Source: CAJBNH01 sp964447285
Lineage (GTDB): Bacteria; Myxococcota_A; UBA9042
DNA: 64,000 nt
Assembly (NCBI GenBank): GCA_964447285.1
Contig: CAYURO010000016.1
Coordinates: 31,052 to 95,051 of the forward strand
Reading direction: 5' to 3'
Part shown: piece by piece, positions 18,421 through 27,599 of the stretch
Position numbering within the stretch: position 1 is the first letter of the stretch
How the letters are laid out: each line of letters starts with the position of its first letter
Notes under the pieces: model-generated
What the model was told of the DNA's origin: nothing
What the model saw: only the letters and a program-made list of their open reading frames with translations
The model's database searches: none
Translations under genes and position numbers: made by a program

Positions 18421-18511
18421 CAGGGCTCGCTTCCCGGACCCTGCGCTTGCTTGTCGGGTATCCAGCGCCGCGCTGCCGTATTAGGCTTGCGGCCCCTGCA
18501 ACGGAGGTCTC

Positions 18512-19345
18512 ATGCGCTCCCCCCTCTTCATCGTCCTTGCCGCCGCCGTCGGACTCGCCGGTTGTTCCAACCACGACTCCGCTGAGAAAGGCTTGAAGTC
18601 TCTGGGTCAGGCCGCGCCCGAACCCGTCGTTCCCGCTGGCGTTTTGGCCAATGCGGCGCCTGAGCCCGCGGCCGAAGCGCCCGCACCCGAGCTCGCGGGC
18701 TTCCAAGTTCCGACCGACAGCGGAGCCGCCCGCGCCGGCCAGCAGGCAGAGGCGTTCGTCGCTTTCGAGAGCCTGACGGCGGACCCCGACCTTCGCAGTG
18801 CGCTGGAAGACCTCAAGGCGAACGGAGCCTCGCGCGCGGTGGCCGACCGGTACAAGGCGCTGGGAACCAGGATCCACGCGGTGTTGCTCAGCGCGATGTG
18901 GTGTGACGACCAGAACGTCCGGACCCACGCGCCGACCCTGCTGGCACTGCTTGAGCCGCCGCTGACCCCAGAGGTCGCCGCCGCCTTCAACCGCTCCCTG
19001 CTGTACGAGCCGAATCCCGACGTTCGCGGCAACGTGGCGGCGGCGCTGACCGACTACAACGTGCCGGGCACGGCGACGGCGCTGGTCGAGGTGCTGGAGA
19101 AGGACACGAACGTCAACGCGCGCAGCCTGGCGGCCTATGCCGTGGGCCTGCTGCACGACAAGTCCGCGATTCCCGCCCTGATCAAGGCCACCCGCGACCC
19201 GGAGACTTGGGTGCGGCTGCGGTCGGTCAAGGCGCTGGGCAAGATGGGGGACAAGGCGGGGCGCGACGCGGTCAAGGCCGCGCTGAAGGACCCGAATCCT
19301 CTGGTGCGGGACAATGCCAAGGAAGCCATCGGCAAGCTGCGCTAG
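18512..19345 (+). CDS. HEAT-repeat lipoprotein
   Basis: 277 residues. The signal peptide ends in VGLAGC with the lipidated Cys at residue 18. A short Ala/Pro/Glu linker follows, then helical repeats of HEAT/PBS-lyase type (for example DPETWVRLRSVKALGKMGD and DPNPLVRDNAKEAIGKL). These are protein-interaction scaffolds, and an envelope role is likely. An optimal GGAGGT lies 3 nt before the ATG. The gene is convergent with the DUF1015 gene, with 24 bp between the stops. Confidence 0.82.
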   Translation: MRSPLFIVLAAAVGLAGCSNHDSAEKGLKSLGQAAPEPVVPAGVLANAAPEPAAEAPAPELAGFQVPTDSGAARAGQQAEAFVAFESLTADPDLRSALEDLKANGASRAVADRYKALGTRIHAVLLSAMWCDDQNVRTHAPTLLALLEPPLTPEVAAAFNRSLLYEPNPDVRGNVAAALTDYNVPGTATALVEVLEKDTNVNARSLAAYAVGLLHDKSAIPALIKATRDPETWVRLRSVKALGKMGDKAGRDAVKAALKDPNPLVRDNAKEAIGKLR

Positions 19346-19369
19346 ACCCTTTGGCCTCGCCGGAGCCGT

Positions 19370-20611
19370 CTAGTCGATCACGTGCGAGAACAACCCGTCC
19401 GCCAGCTTGGGCTCGAACCAGGTCGACTTGGGCGGCATGACCTCGCCCACGTCCGCCACGGCCATCAACTCGGCCATCGAGGTCGGATACGGCGACAGCG
19501 CCACGGCCATCTCGCCGCTGTCGACGCGCGCTTGCAGGGCTGCCAACCCGCGGATTCCACCGACAAAGTCGATGCGCTTGTCTCGGCGCGGATCGCTGAT
19601 CCCCAGCAGCGGCTCGATGACCTGCGCGGCCAGCACACTGACGTCCAGACGGCCGACCGGGTCGTTCTGTGGGACGCGCTCTGGGCGCACGCGCAGGCGA
19701 TACCACTTGCCGTCCAGGTACATCGAGAACTCGCCGGTTCCCCGTGGCTTGACCGCCTGGGCCACCGGCTCGACCTCAAACGAGGGCGCAAGCTTGGCCA
19801 GGAACCCGGCGGGCGCGTGCCCGTGAAGGTCGCGAACCACCCGATTGTAATCGAGGATCTGCATCTGGTCGTCGGGGAAGATCACGGCAAGGAAGTAGTC
19901 CCACGGCTCGTTGCCGGTCGGGTTCGCAGTCTTGGCGCGGCGGGCGGCAGCGACGCGAGAGGCAGCGGCAGAGCGGTGGTGTCCGTCGGCGATGTACAGC
20001 CGGTCCATGGCGTCAAAGGCGGCGGTCAGCCGGTCGATCTGCCCGCGATCCTTCAGGACCCACAGCTGGTGCCGCACGCCGTCATCTGCGACCACGTCGA
20101 CGTCGGGCGTGCCCTGCGCCGTCCGGTCCTGAATGACCGTGACCTCAGGGACGTGACGGTAGGTCAGGAACGCGGGGCCGGTCTGGGCTCCCAAGGCGTC
20201 GACCTGGCGAACGCGGTCGTCCTCCTTGTCCACGCGAGTGAATTCGTGGCGGCGGATGCGCTGCTGGTCATACGCCTGCACCGATGCGGTGGCGACGAGG
20301 CCGGTCTGCACGTGGGAGCCCATCGTCAGGCGATAGACGTAGTAGTAGGCCTCAGGGTCGCGCAGCAGCACGCCCTGCTGGATTTGCGCAAGAAAGTTCT
20401 CGCGCCCCTTGGCGTACACAGCCGGCGAGTACGGGTCGGTGTGCGGCGGCAGGTCGATCTCGGGGCGCGAGATGTGCAGGAAGCTGAAGGGCTTTCCGGC
20501 GGCACGGGCCAAGGCTTCGTCGGCCGACACGACGTCGTAGGGGGGCGCCACCACCTCGTCAGCGCGACCGGGGGCAGGGCGAAGGGCGGCAAAGGGGCGA
20601 ATCAGGGACAT
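19370..20611 (-). CDS. DUF1015 family protein
   Basis: 413 residues matching the DUF1015 (SerC-neighbour) family. The N-terminal RPFAALRPAPGRADEVVAPPYDVVSADEA, the RADGHHR-like IADGHHRSAAA near residue 215 and NRVVRDLHG are characteristic. The biochemical function is unknown; some members are linked with serine metabolism or nucleotide binding. GGAG lies 8 nt before ATG 20611, and a promoter candidate with 17-bp spacing is at 20662-20690. It lies downstream of the peroxidase gene on the same strand but is separated by 152 bp. Confidence 0.9.
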   Translation of the reverse strand: MSLIRPFAALRPAPGRADEVVAPPYDVVSADEALARAAGKPFSFLHISRPEIDLPPHTDPYSPAVYAKGRENFLAQIQQGVLLRDPEAYYYVYRLTMGSHVQTGLVATASVQAYDQQRIRRHEFTRVDKEDDRVRQVDALGAQTGPAFLTYRHVPEVTVIQDRTAQGTPDVDVVADDGVRHQLWVLKDRGQIDRLTAAFDAMDRLYIADGHHRSAAASRVAAARRAKTANPTGNEPWDYFLAVIFPDDQMQILDYNRVVRDLHGHAPAGFLAKLAPSFEVEPVAQAVKPRGTGEFSMYLDGKWYRLRVRPERVPQNDPVGRLDVSVLAAQVIEPLLGISDPRRDKRIDFVGGIRGLAALQARVDSGEMAVALSPYPTSMAELMAVADVGEVMPPKSTWFEPKLADGLFSHVID

Positions 20612-20661
20612 GGGGCCATCTCCGTTCCGGCCGCGCGACGCAGGTCGGCCGGCGGCGTGGC

Positions 20662-20690
20662 ATTGAACGGCAGATGTGGGCCGGGTGCAA
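20662..20690 (-). promoter_or_regulatory. Putative promoter for DUF1015 gene
   Basis: On the minus strand, TTGCAC (20690-20685) and TTCAAT (20667-20662) are spaced by 17 bp. The predicted start of transcription is about 45 nt upstream of the ATG at 20611. Confidence 0.42.
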
Positions 20691-20763
20691 GTTGGCGAGG
20701 TGCCGCAACGTCATTCAGGTCGGCGGAACCGCGCTGACGCCCGAGGGGTATCGCGGCGGTCGG

Positions 20764-21867
20764 TCACGCCGGATCGGGGGCGGGCGTGGCCGGACCATTC
20801 GGCAGCGGGTTGGGCGCCTGAATGTAAGACGCGGGCAGCTCGCCGGTCAGGGTCTTCAGGAACGTGACGATCCGCGCAACCGTCGCCTCGTCGATGTCCT
20901 TGCCCAGCTGGTGGAAGGCCATCAGCTTGACCGCCTCCTCCAGCTTGGTGACGCCGCCCGTGTGGAAGTAGGGCCCTGTCTTCTCGATGTTGCGCAGGGA
21001 CGGCACCTTGAACAGCTGCTTCTCGGCGGCATTCTTCGTCACGCCCGCGCGGCCCTCGTCCTGGTCGCCCGTCCAAGGCTTGACCTCGCCCAGCTTGCGG
21101 TATTGCCCGCCGCCGACGTATGCCCCGGAGTGGCAGCCGGTGCACCCCGTCTGCACGAAGGTGGCAAGGCCGACCTGTTCGTCCGCGGTCAGCGCGGTCT
21201 TGTCGCCGGCCAAGAACTTGTCAAAGCGCGACGGGGTGACCAGCTTGCGCTCGAACACGGCGATCGCCAGTGCGGCGTTGTCGAAGGTCACGACCTCAGT
21301 ACCGGGCGCGGCGGGCGGGAAAGCCTTCTCGAACAGGACCTTGTACTCGGGGATCGACCGCAGCACGGTCTCCACGGCGGCGGCGTCCTTCATGGCCATC
21401 TCGACGGGATTCAACACGGGTCCCTTGGCCTGGTCCTCGACGTCGGGTGAGCGGCCGTCCCAGAACTGCGCCAGATGGCCGGCGGCGAAGTAGACGGTCG
21501 GAGAGTTGCGTCCGCCCTTCTGCTGCTTGTGGCCGGTCGAGGTCGGCAGGCCATCGACCCCGTAGTTCGTCAGGGTGTGGCAACTGTCGCACGATACGTC
21601 TTGGTTCTTGGACATCCGCTTCTCAAACCAAAGCGTGCGGCCGAGGGTGACCTTCTCTTCGGTCACCGGGTTCTTCTCCGACGCGATGACGGCGGGTACC
21701 GAACCAAACAGCTTCAGCATGTCCTCGCTGAAGGCGGGCAGGGCGGGCGCCACAGGTTCTGCAACCTTTGCGACGGGCTCGGCGGCGGGCGCGGCGGGGG
21801 GCGCGTCCTTCTTGCCACAGGCGACCAGCGTCACCGCGGCGATGAACAGGGGAAACAGGTACTTCAC
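20764..21867 (-). CDS. Di-haem cytochrome c peroxidase-like lipoprotein
   Basis: 367 residues. Translation is placed at GTG 21867, preceded by GGAGGT with 6-nt spacing. The signal peptide ends in TLVAC with the lipid Cys at residue 17. Two haem c sites are visible, CDSCH (93-97) and CTGCH (242-246), plus the family motif LNPVEM near residue 152 and a distal FKVPSLRNI segment. These define the bacterial CCP/MauG family, which reduces H2O2 or performs related oxidations outside the cytoplasm. Lipid anchoring would place it at a membrane facing the periplasm. It is divergent from the MopE-like protein gene. Confidence 0.92.
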   Translation of the reverse strand: MKYLFPLFIAAVTLVACGKKDAPPAAPAAEPVAKVAEPVAPALPAFSEDMLKLFGSVPAVIASEKNPVTEEKVTLGRTLWFEKRMSKNQDVSCDSCHTLTNYGVDGLPTSTGHKQQKGGRNSPTVYFAAGHLAQFWDGRSPDVEDQAKGPVLNPVEMAMKDAAAVETVLRSIPEYKVLFEKAFPPAAPGTEVVTFDNAALAIAVFERKLVTPSRFDKFLAGDKTALTADEQVGLATFVQTGCTGCHSGAYVGGGQYRKLGEVKPWTGDQDEGRAGVTKNAAEKQLFKVPSLRNIEKTGPYFHTGGVTKLEEAVKLMAFHQLGKDIDEATVARIVTFLKTLTGELPASYIQAPNPLPNGPATPAPDPA

Positions 21868-21930
21868 GATAGACCTCCGGATGGGTGGGGAGAGACGGGT
21901 CGGCACGCGCGCAGGGGAAAGCGAGGCAAG

Positions 21931-21959
21931 ATTGTAGATCGATGCAAGCGAAATGCGAC
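21931..21959 (-). promoter_or_regulatory. Putative promoter for cytochrome c peroxidase gene
   Basis: On the minus strand a good -10 TACAAT (21936-21931; 5 of 6 consensus) has a weak -35 GTCGCA 17 bp upstream. It lies in the most A+T-rich part of the divergent intergenic region, about 65 nt before the GTG start. Confidence 0.4.
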
Positions 21960-22029
21960 ATCGAATCGCAGCGTGTGTCACGCGAAACGTGGCATCGCGG
22001 CTGTGTCGACTTTGGGGGATGGCCAGAAA

Positions 22030-22059
22030 TTGGCGCCGCCTTCCGGGCGTCCGTATCCT
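22030..22059 (+). promoter_or_regulatory. Putative promoter for MopE-like protein gene
   Basis: TTGGCG (22030-22035) and TATCCT (22054-22059) are spaced by 18 bp. The predicted start of transcription (about 22066-22067) nearly coincides with the GTG 22067/ATG 22070 start codons, so the message may be leaderless. Confidence 0.42.
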
Positions 22060-22069
22060 GAGCAGCGTG

Positions 22070-23755
22070 ATGTTCCTTCGTACCGCCACCGACTTCCGAA
22101 CATTTCCCCCTGCAAGGCTGGTCCTGTGCGCGCTGCTCGCCGTCGCAGGCGTCTGGGTGTCTCGGGTCGTCCATGCTGACCCCAAGCCGGCGTGTGCGGC
22201 CGGATCGACCTTGGTGGTGACGGAGTTCGCGCTCGGCGGCAAGGGTGCCCCTGCCTGGGTCGAGGTCACGAACACCTCCAACCTCGCCGTCAGCTTGGAC
22301 AAAGTCGCGTTGAAGGTGCAGTCGTCGGAGACCAAGCCGGCGATGTGGGCATTGGGCTCGGTGTGGAAGGCCCTGGGTCCAGGTGAAGCGGTGGCCTTTG
22401 GTCACTTGCCGCCGTCGAAGGGTCCCGAGAAACCCTCTGTGCTGGATCTGGGCAGCGAGTTCGCACTCGCAGGCTGCAAGGGGGCGATTTCGCTGGAGGG
22501 ACCGTCCGGGCAGTTGGACAACGTAGAGTGGGACCAGTGTGAGGGGGCGACCCCCGGTCAGCCGAGCATCTGGGGGCTGGACCCCGCCTACTTGGACCCG
22601 TGTCAAAATGACGACATCGGGTTGTGGTGCCAGCCGTCCGGGCCGGCGTCTACGCCTGCGGGCACGCCCGGCAAGGCCAACCTGTCGTGCGATCTGGACG
22701 GCGACGGATTCCGGGTGCAGGACGGCGACTGCGACGACCATGACGGCGAGGCGTTTCCCTCGGCCATCGAGGTCTGCAACGGCATTGACGACGACTGCGA
22801 CGGCGGGACCGACGAGGGCGTCGTGGCACCGGTCGGCACTTGTCTGGCAAACGGCGTGTGCGCGGTACCCAACAAGGACGGCACACCCGTGGCGAAGTGC
22901 AACGGCGCGGCCGGTTACTGGTGCGAGTACTCCTACGGCTACGAGGCTGCGGTCGAAACGCTGTGTGACGGCTTCGACAACGACTGCGACGGGCAGACGG
23001 ACGAGGGGCTGGCGAACGCGTGCGGCGTTTGTGGAGCGACCCCCGACGAGGTCTGCAACGGCCTCGACGACGACTGCGACGGGCAGACCGACGAGCAGGT
23101 CGAGATCTCCTTGACTTGCAGCCAGATCGGCGTCTGCGCTCAGGCCCAGCCGGAGTGTGCCGCGGGTGGCGTCGCCCAGTGTGCGCTGCCGCTGTCGTGG
23201 CAAGCGACCGAGACCCTGTGCGACGACCTCGACAATGACTGCGACGGCGCGACGGACGAGGGCTTGGGGTTGGGCCAAGCATGCTCCGTCGGTGACGGCC
23301 TCTGCGCGGCGAACGGCATCTGGACGTGCGGTGCGGCGGGTGCCGTCATCTGCGACGCGAGTCTCAAGTTCGGTGGCGTCGAGCTCTGCGGCGATGGGGT
23401 CGACAACAACTGCGACGGCCAAACCGACGAAGGCTTCGACGTGGGCAAGCAGTGCGAAGCGGGCGTGGGAGTCTGCCGCGTGGTCGGCAAGGTGACGTGC
23501 TCAGCGGACCAGACCTCTGCGGCGTGCAACGTGCAGCCGGTCGCCCCCACTTCAGATGAGCTCTGCGGCAACGAACTCGACGACGACTGCGACGGCAAGA
23601 CGGACGAGGACGGCTGCCAGACGGACTCTGGTGTGGCTGGGTGGAGCTGCGCGTCGGGGCACGGGATCCCTGCGCCGTCGCCCGGCACAGGCCTCGTGCT
23701 TGTGTTTGCCTTGCTGGGTCTCAGCTTGTGGCGCGCGCGCGTTCGCCGGGGCTAG
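22070..23755 (+). CDS. Secreted MopE-like Cys/Asp repeat protein with lamin-tail-like domain and MYXO-CTERM-like tail
   Basis: 561 residues. A signal peptide (LVLCALLAVAGVWVSRVVHA) precedes a domain with the lamin-tail pattern (LVVTEFALGG...APAWVEVTN). Six copies of a CxGxDDDCDGxTDE motif follow, as in the copper-binding MopE and many myxobacterial surface proteins, where Asp/Cys clusters probably bind calcium or other metal. The C-terminus has a short Cys-containing motif (GWSCASG), a hydrophobic stretch (GLVLVFALLGLSLW) and a terminal Arg-rich cluster. This tripartite form resembles MYXO-CTERM sorting signals. No Shine-Dalgarno is visible before ATG 22070, and a promoter lies directly upstream. 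It is likely a surface-anchored protein. Confidence 0.85.
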   Translation: MFLRTATDFRTFPPARLVLCALLAVAGVWVSRVVHADPKPACAAGSTLVVTEFALGGKGAPAWVEVTNTSNLAVSLDKVALKVQSSETKPAMWALGSVWKALGPGEAVAFGHLPPSKGPEKPSVLDLGSEFALAGCKGAISLEGPSGQLDNVEWDQCEGATPGQPSIWGLDPAYLDPCQNDDIGLWCQPSGPASTPAGTPGKANLSCDLDGDGFRVQDGDCDDHDGEAFPSAIEVCNGIDDDCDGGTDEGVVAPVGTCLANGVCAVPNKDGTPVAKCNGAAGYWCEYSYGYEAAVETLCDGFDNDCDGQTDEGLANACGVCGATPDEVCNGLDDDCDGQTDEQVEISLTCSQIGVCAQAQPECAAGGVAQCALPLSWQATETLCDDLDNDCDGATDEGLGLGQACSVGDGLCAANGIWTCGAAGAVICDASLKFGGVELCGDGVDNNCDGQTDEGFDVGKQCEAGVGVCRVVGKVTCSADQTSAACNVQPVAPTSDELCGNELDDDCDGKTDEDGCQTDSGVAGWSCASGHGIPAPSPGTGLVLVFALLGLSLWRARVRRG

Positions 23756-23759
23756 CCAT

Positions 23760-24155
23760 TCACGGCATCGCCCACTTTGGGTCCAGCTCGTCCGGCATGT
23801 GCTGCAGCCGGTGAATGCGACCGTCCCAGGCAAGCGTCGCTATCCACTGCCCTCCTCCGACGAATTCCTCTGCGATGATGCGATAGCGAGCGGTCGTCTC
23901 TCCGTCCGGCTCTCGGGCTTCGCGGCAGGTAACGAGCTCGAATCGGCAGATGTCGCGCGTCAGGGCCAGCCAGCGCACCACGGCGGCCACGCCTTGGATC
24001 CGTTCGACCACCTGTCCGCGTTCTGGCCCGAATCCATGGCGGAGGATCTCGACGTCGTCGCTGACCGCAGCAGCCGTTGCTGCCGGGTCGCCGTAGCGGT
24101 TCAGGGCTGCCACCCAGCGCTCGAAAGCGATTTCAAACGGCTGACTTGTGGTCAT
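23760..24155 (-). CDS. SnoaL/NTF2-like fold protein
   Basis: 131 residues with the alpha+beta pattern of the NTF2-like superfamily: an N-terminal helix with a W-x-A-L-x-R-Y-x-D-P-A segment, DDVEILRHGFG, then long strands ending in LAWDGRIHRLQHMP. Such proteins are small ligand-binding or isomerase-like enzymes, and the substrate cannot be inferred. ATG 24155 is chosen because GAGGTG precedes it; a GTG at 24167 is possible but would overlap that site. It lies 54 bp downstream of the Lon-family gene and is convergent with the MopE-like gene (4 bp apart). Confidence 0.7.
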   Translation of the reverse strand: MTTSQPFEIAFERWVAALNRYGDPAATAAAVSDDVEILRHGFGPERGQVVERIQGVAAVVRWLALTRDICRFELVTCREAREPDGETTARYRIIAEEFVGGGQWIATLAWDGRIHRLQHMPDELDPKWAMP

Positions 24156-24209
24156 CGGCCACCTCACTCGTGAAGTCCGGGAGCGGTGCCGTTCGCGGCT
24201 GACCCTGCG

Positions 24210-26750
24210 TTACCGACGGGAGCCACGAGCTCGGTCGCCGACCTCGTCGGGCCACTCGCTCTCGTCGCTGTGGCGTCGGGCGGCGCGGACGGCCGCGGAG
24301 GGGATCGCTGTCTTCCTGACGCCAGCCGACCGCGCCAAGTCCGCGTGCTTGCGAAGCTCGTCCAGCCGGTCCTGCACCTGCCGCATGAGCGTGCCGGGAG
24401 GATAGGTGCCGTCTGGGCGCATCACGCCGGCCTTGACGCTGGTCAGGATCTCGATACCTGCTTCTACGGTCGAAATTGGCCAGACGTGGAACTTGTCCTT
24501 GGCGATCGCCTCGCGCACCTCGCGGCTCAGCACCAAGTGCTGCACGTTCTGCCACGGGATGATGACGCCCTGTTTGCCGGTGAGTCGGCGCGCCTGACAG
24601 AAGCGGAAGAAGCCCTCGATCTTCTCGTTGACACCGCCAATCGGCTGGATCTGCCCAAGTTGATTCACGGAACCGGTCACGCCGATGCCTTGGTCGATCG
24701 CCACACCCGACACGGCGGACAGGATTGCGTAGAGCCAGGTGCTGGACGCGCTGTCGCCATCGACCTCGCCGTAGCTCTGTTCGAACGTGACGGTCGCGGT
24801 CAGACAAAGCGGCCGCCGCTGCGCGAACCGATCGCCCAGGAAGCCGGACAGGATCTGCACGCCCTTGTCGTGGATCTCGCCCGACATCTGCACTTCGCGC
24901 TCGATGTTGACGATGCCTTGGCTGCCCGCGAACGACCGTGCCGTGACGCGGAAAGGTCGGCCAAACTGATGCTCGCCGACCGACAGAACGGCCAGGCCGT
25001 TGATCACGCCGACCCCGGTGCCCGACGACTCCAGCAGCCACTGATCGTCCAGCAGGTCCTCATGCATCTTGTCGGCAATCAGGCTGGAGCTGAGGGTGCG
25101 TTGCGCGATCGCCCGCTCGATGTGCTTGCGCTGGATCGTGCGAGACCGGCCCTTGCTGGCGAAGTAGTCCGCCTCGACCATCAGGTTGGACAACTGATTG
25201 AAACGCAGGGTCAATTTCCGCTGCGAGTCGACCAGACGCGACCCGTGCTCGATGACGGCCGCGACGCCATCCTTGTCGATCGGCCGACAGCCGTTGTTCT
25301 TGGCGGCGGTCGCGATGAAGCGGACGTAGTTGGCGACCGACTCTTGCGACCGGCGGATCTCGTAGTCGAAGTCCGCCTTGATCTGGAAGATCTTCTTGAA
25401 GTCGTCATCCGCGCGATACAGCGTGTGGTACAGCGCGTTGGACCCGATCAACACCAGCTTGACACTCAGCGGAATCGGCTCGGGTTTCAGGCCACTGGTG
25501 GGCAGCAGTCCTGCCGTTTCTCCCAGGTCCTCGATGGCGACCTCCGCGTTGCGCAGCGTGGCCTTCAGGTTTTCCCAGACGCCCGGGAACTGGAACAGGT
25601 CCGCAGCGTGGCAGATCAGGTAACCGCCATTGGCCCGCGCAAACGACCCCGCGCGGATCATCGTGTGGTCGGTGAAGTAGATGCCTTGCTCGACGCGCCG
25701 CTCGACCTTGCCGAACAGCCGGTAGTAGGTCGGGTGGGTCTCGAACACGACCGGAGCGCCTTCGGTCTGGCCGTTCTCGACCACCAGATTGACGCGGAAG
25801 CCCACGAACGGGTCGGGACCGGGCTGGTCGCGCGCTTGCGGCCGCTCGTCCTCGGGCAAGAAGCGCTCCATGTGGGCAAGCACCTCTTGGTACAGCGCTT
25901 CCAGAAACGCCGACAGCTTCTTGCCCCCTGACCGGAACTGCTCGCGCACCTTCTTGAACAGCGGCCGTGCGATCCGCTCGCCCAGATCCTTCTGCAGCGA
26001 CGCGATCTTGGCCTGGGTGCTCTGCTCGACCTGACGGTTGGACTGCACGAATTCGGTGAACAGGGGCTCCAGCTGCTCGCGTCGGCGGTCGAGCTTCTTT
26101 CGCTCGTCTTCCGCCAGCGCCATGATCTCCTTGTCGCTCAGGGTCTTGCCATCGACGATCGGCAGCGTGATCAGCTCGTCGTTCTTGTTGGCGCGGACGA
26201 TGAAGCCGACCTTCTCGGCCTTTCGCGACAGCGCGACGAATGCGTCGGTCGAGCTGATGTTGCCCTGGCTGACCGTGTGCTGGAGCTTTTCCTGGTGCTC
26301 GCGGGAGTGGAAAGCGGCGGGCAGGCCTTGGGTCAGGCCCTCCAGCAGTTTCTCCATCTCCGCCTTCAGCGTGCGCCCTTCTCCCGGCTTGAGGCCGATG
26401 GCCAGCGGGGTGTCTTCGTCTGAGAAATTGTGCAGGTAGACCCAGTCGTTGGGCTGCTTGCGGTCGGGCGCGATGCGCTTGAGCATCGACTTCAGCTGAC
26501 TGCGCTTTCCGGTCCCCGACGGCCCCGCGACGTACACGTGGTAGTTGGGCCGCGTGATCGACAGGCCCAGTTCCAGGCTGCGGACGGCGCGGTCCTGTTC
26601 GATGACGGACTCCAGCGTCTCGACGCTTTCGGTCGTCTCGAAGTCGAATGCGTCGAGGTTGGTGGTGATGGTGCAGGCCGAAGCCTCCAGCCCTTTCGGG
26701 GTGGCGAGCTTGACCAGCTTGGATTCCTTGGTGGTTTGCGTGCGGGCCAT
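24210..26750 (-). CDS. Lon-family ATP-dependent protease (LonB/YcbZ-like)
   Basis: 846 residues. Walker A is GPSGTGK (76-82). A long helical insertion (about 190-300) interrupts the AAA+ module, as in YcbZ/AAA_32-type Lon relatives. The C-terminal proteolytic domain has the Ser-Lys dyad: Ser667 in GDSAS and Lys710 in GGVNEKIEG. The 43-residue spacing is the same as S679/K722 of E. coli Lon. The protein likely degrades regulatory or misfolded proteins in the cytoplasm. ATG 26750 is preceded by AGGAG with a short spacer. It ends with a charged Arg-rich tail. Confidence 0.93.
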   Translation of the reverse strand: MARTQTTKESKLVKLATPKGLEASACTITTNLDAFDFETTESVETLESVIEQDRAVRSLELGLSITRPNYHVYVAGPSGTGKRSQLKSMLKRIAPDRKQPNDWVYLHNFSDEDTPLAIGLKPGEGRTLKAEMEKLLEGLTQGLPAAFHSREHQEKLQHTVSQGNISSTDAFVALSRKAEKVGFIVRANKNDELITLPIVDGKTLSDKEIMALAEDERKKLDRRREQLEPLFTEFVQSNRQVEQSTQAKIASLQKDLGERIARPLFKKVREQFRSGGKKLSAFLEALYQEVLAHMERFLPEDERPQARDQPGPDPFVGFRVNLVVENGQTEGAPVVFETHPTYYRLFGKVERRVEQGIYFTDHTMIRAGSFARANGGYLICHAADLFQFPGVWENLKATLRNAEVAIEDLGETAGLLPTSGLKPEPIPLSVKLVLIGSNALYHTLYRADDDFKKIFQIKADFDYEIRRSQESVANYVRFIATAAKNNGCRPIDKDGVAAVIEHGSRLVDSQRKLTLRFNQLSNLMVEADYFASKGRSRTIQRKHIERAIAQRTLSSSLIADKMHEDLLDDQWLLESSGTGVGVINGLAVLSVGEHQFGRPFRVTARSFAGSQGIVNIEREVQMSGEIHDKGVQILSGFLGDRFAQRRPLCLTATVTFEQSYGEVDGDSASSTWLYAILSAVSGVAIDQGIGVTGSVNQLGQIQPIGGVNEKIEGFFRFCQARRLTGKQGVIIPWQNVQHLVLSREVREAIAKDKFHVWPISTVEAGIEILTSVKAGVMRPDGTYPPGTLMRQVQDRLDELRKHADLARSAGVRKTAIPSAAVRAARRHSDESEWPDEVGDRARGSRR

Positions 26751-26787
26751 GGGCTCCTGCTCTTGACCGGGATAGGCCGGAGCCGGA

Positions 26788-26815
26788 CGTCTATCACAGC
26801 GACGCACCGATTCAA
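26788..26815 (-). promoter_or_regulatory. Possible promoter for Lon-family gene
   Basis: On the minus strand, TTGAAT (26815-26810) and TAGACG (26793-26788) are spaced by 16 bp with a TG two bases before the -10. This is a weak candidate. Confidence 0.25.
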
Positions 26816-26849
26816 GCGCCGACGGCGGGTACGGGCAGTCCGGCAGGGG

Positions 26850-27584
26850 TCAGGGGTCGACCAGAATCATCGTCGGCAGCCCCTCAGCCTCCTCGAATCG
26901 ACGCTGGGCCGCGCGGGTCTCCTCCAGTGACGCATACGGTCCCAGCCGCAGCCGCCAGAAGGTCCCCTTGCCCGGAACCTCGACCGACGTCAGCACCGCC
27001 GGATGGCCGCGGGACTTCAGTTGCTGTTGCAAGGCCTTGGCCTCTGTGGCGTCGCGAAACGCTCGAATTTGCAGGTGAAAGCCCTTCTTGACGGGCACCT
27101 GAGTGTCCCGCCGGCCTGAGACCTCCGGATCCTCCTCGTCCGCGTCGGCGGCGGCCTTGGCGGGGTCAGGCGACTCGACAGGCGCCGCGGGTGTGCGAGG
27201 AACCGGGGCGGGAACTGCAGGCGCAATGCGTTCCGGCCCCCGCACCGGCGCCAAAGGCTCAGGCGCAGCGGGAGCTGGTGGCGCTTCAGGCGGCCGAACC
27301 GGCATCTGGGCAACGCCAGCCTCTGCCACGGCCTTCGGCAAGATGGGGGCTTCGACGGCCGCCACCTCTGAGGGAACTTGCTGGGTTGGCGCAGGTTCTG
27401 TCGGCGCCGCGGGGACTTGGGTGTGGGCCGCCGTATCGGGCGACTGCCTTGCGCCAGTCCAGTACCCCAGCAAGAACGCAAGCACCAGTGCGGCCAGCAC
27501 GCCAGCTCCACCCTGAATCAGGTGACGCACCTCGACCCGAAGCTCGATGCGTTCGCGCACGTGGTCAAAGTCGCGCAGTGGCAC
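26850..27584 (-). CDS. SPOR-domain membrane protein
   Basis: 244 residues: a short cytoplasmic N-terminus, one transmembrane helix (about residues 27-45), a long Pro/Ala/Glu-rich periplasmic linker (50-160), and a C-terminal SPOR domain (about 168-242; FHLQIRAFRDATEAKALQQQL ... WRLRLGPYASLEETRAAQRRF). SPOR domains bind denuded peptidoglycan glycans at division sites, so a cell-division or cell-wall role is expected. It starts 15 bp downstream of argS, suggesting an operon. Confidence 0.9.
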   Translation of the reverse strand: MPLRDFDHVRERIELRVEVRHLIQGGAGVLAALVLAFLLGYWTGARQSPDTAAHTQVPAAPTEPAPTQQVPSEVAAVEAPILPKAVAEAGVAQMPVRPPEAPPAPAAPEPLAPVRGPERIAPAVPAPVPRTPAAPVESPDPAKAAADADEEDPEVSGRRDTQVPVKKGFHLQIRAFRDATEAKALQQQLKSRGHPAVLTSVEVPGKGTFWRLRLGPYASLEETRAAQRRFEEAEGLPTMILVDP

Positions 27585-27599
27585 GGGGGTCCTCCTGAC

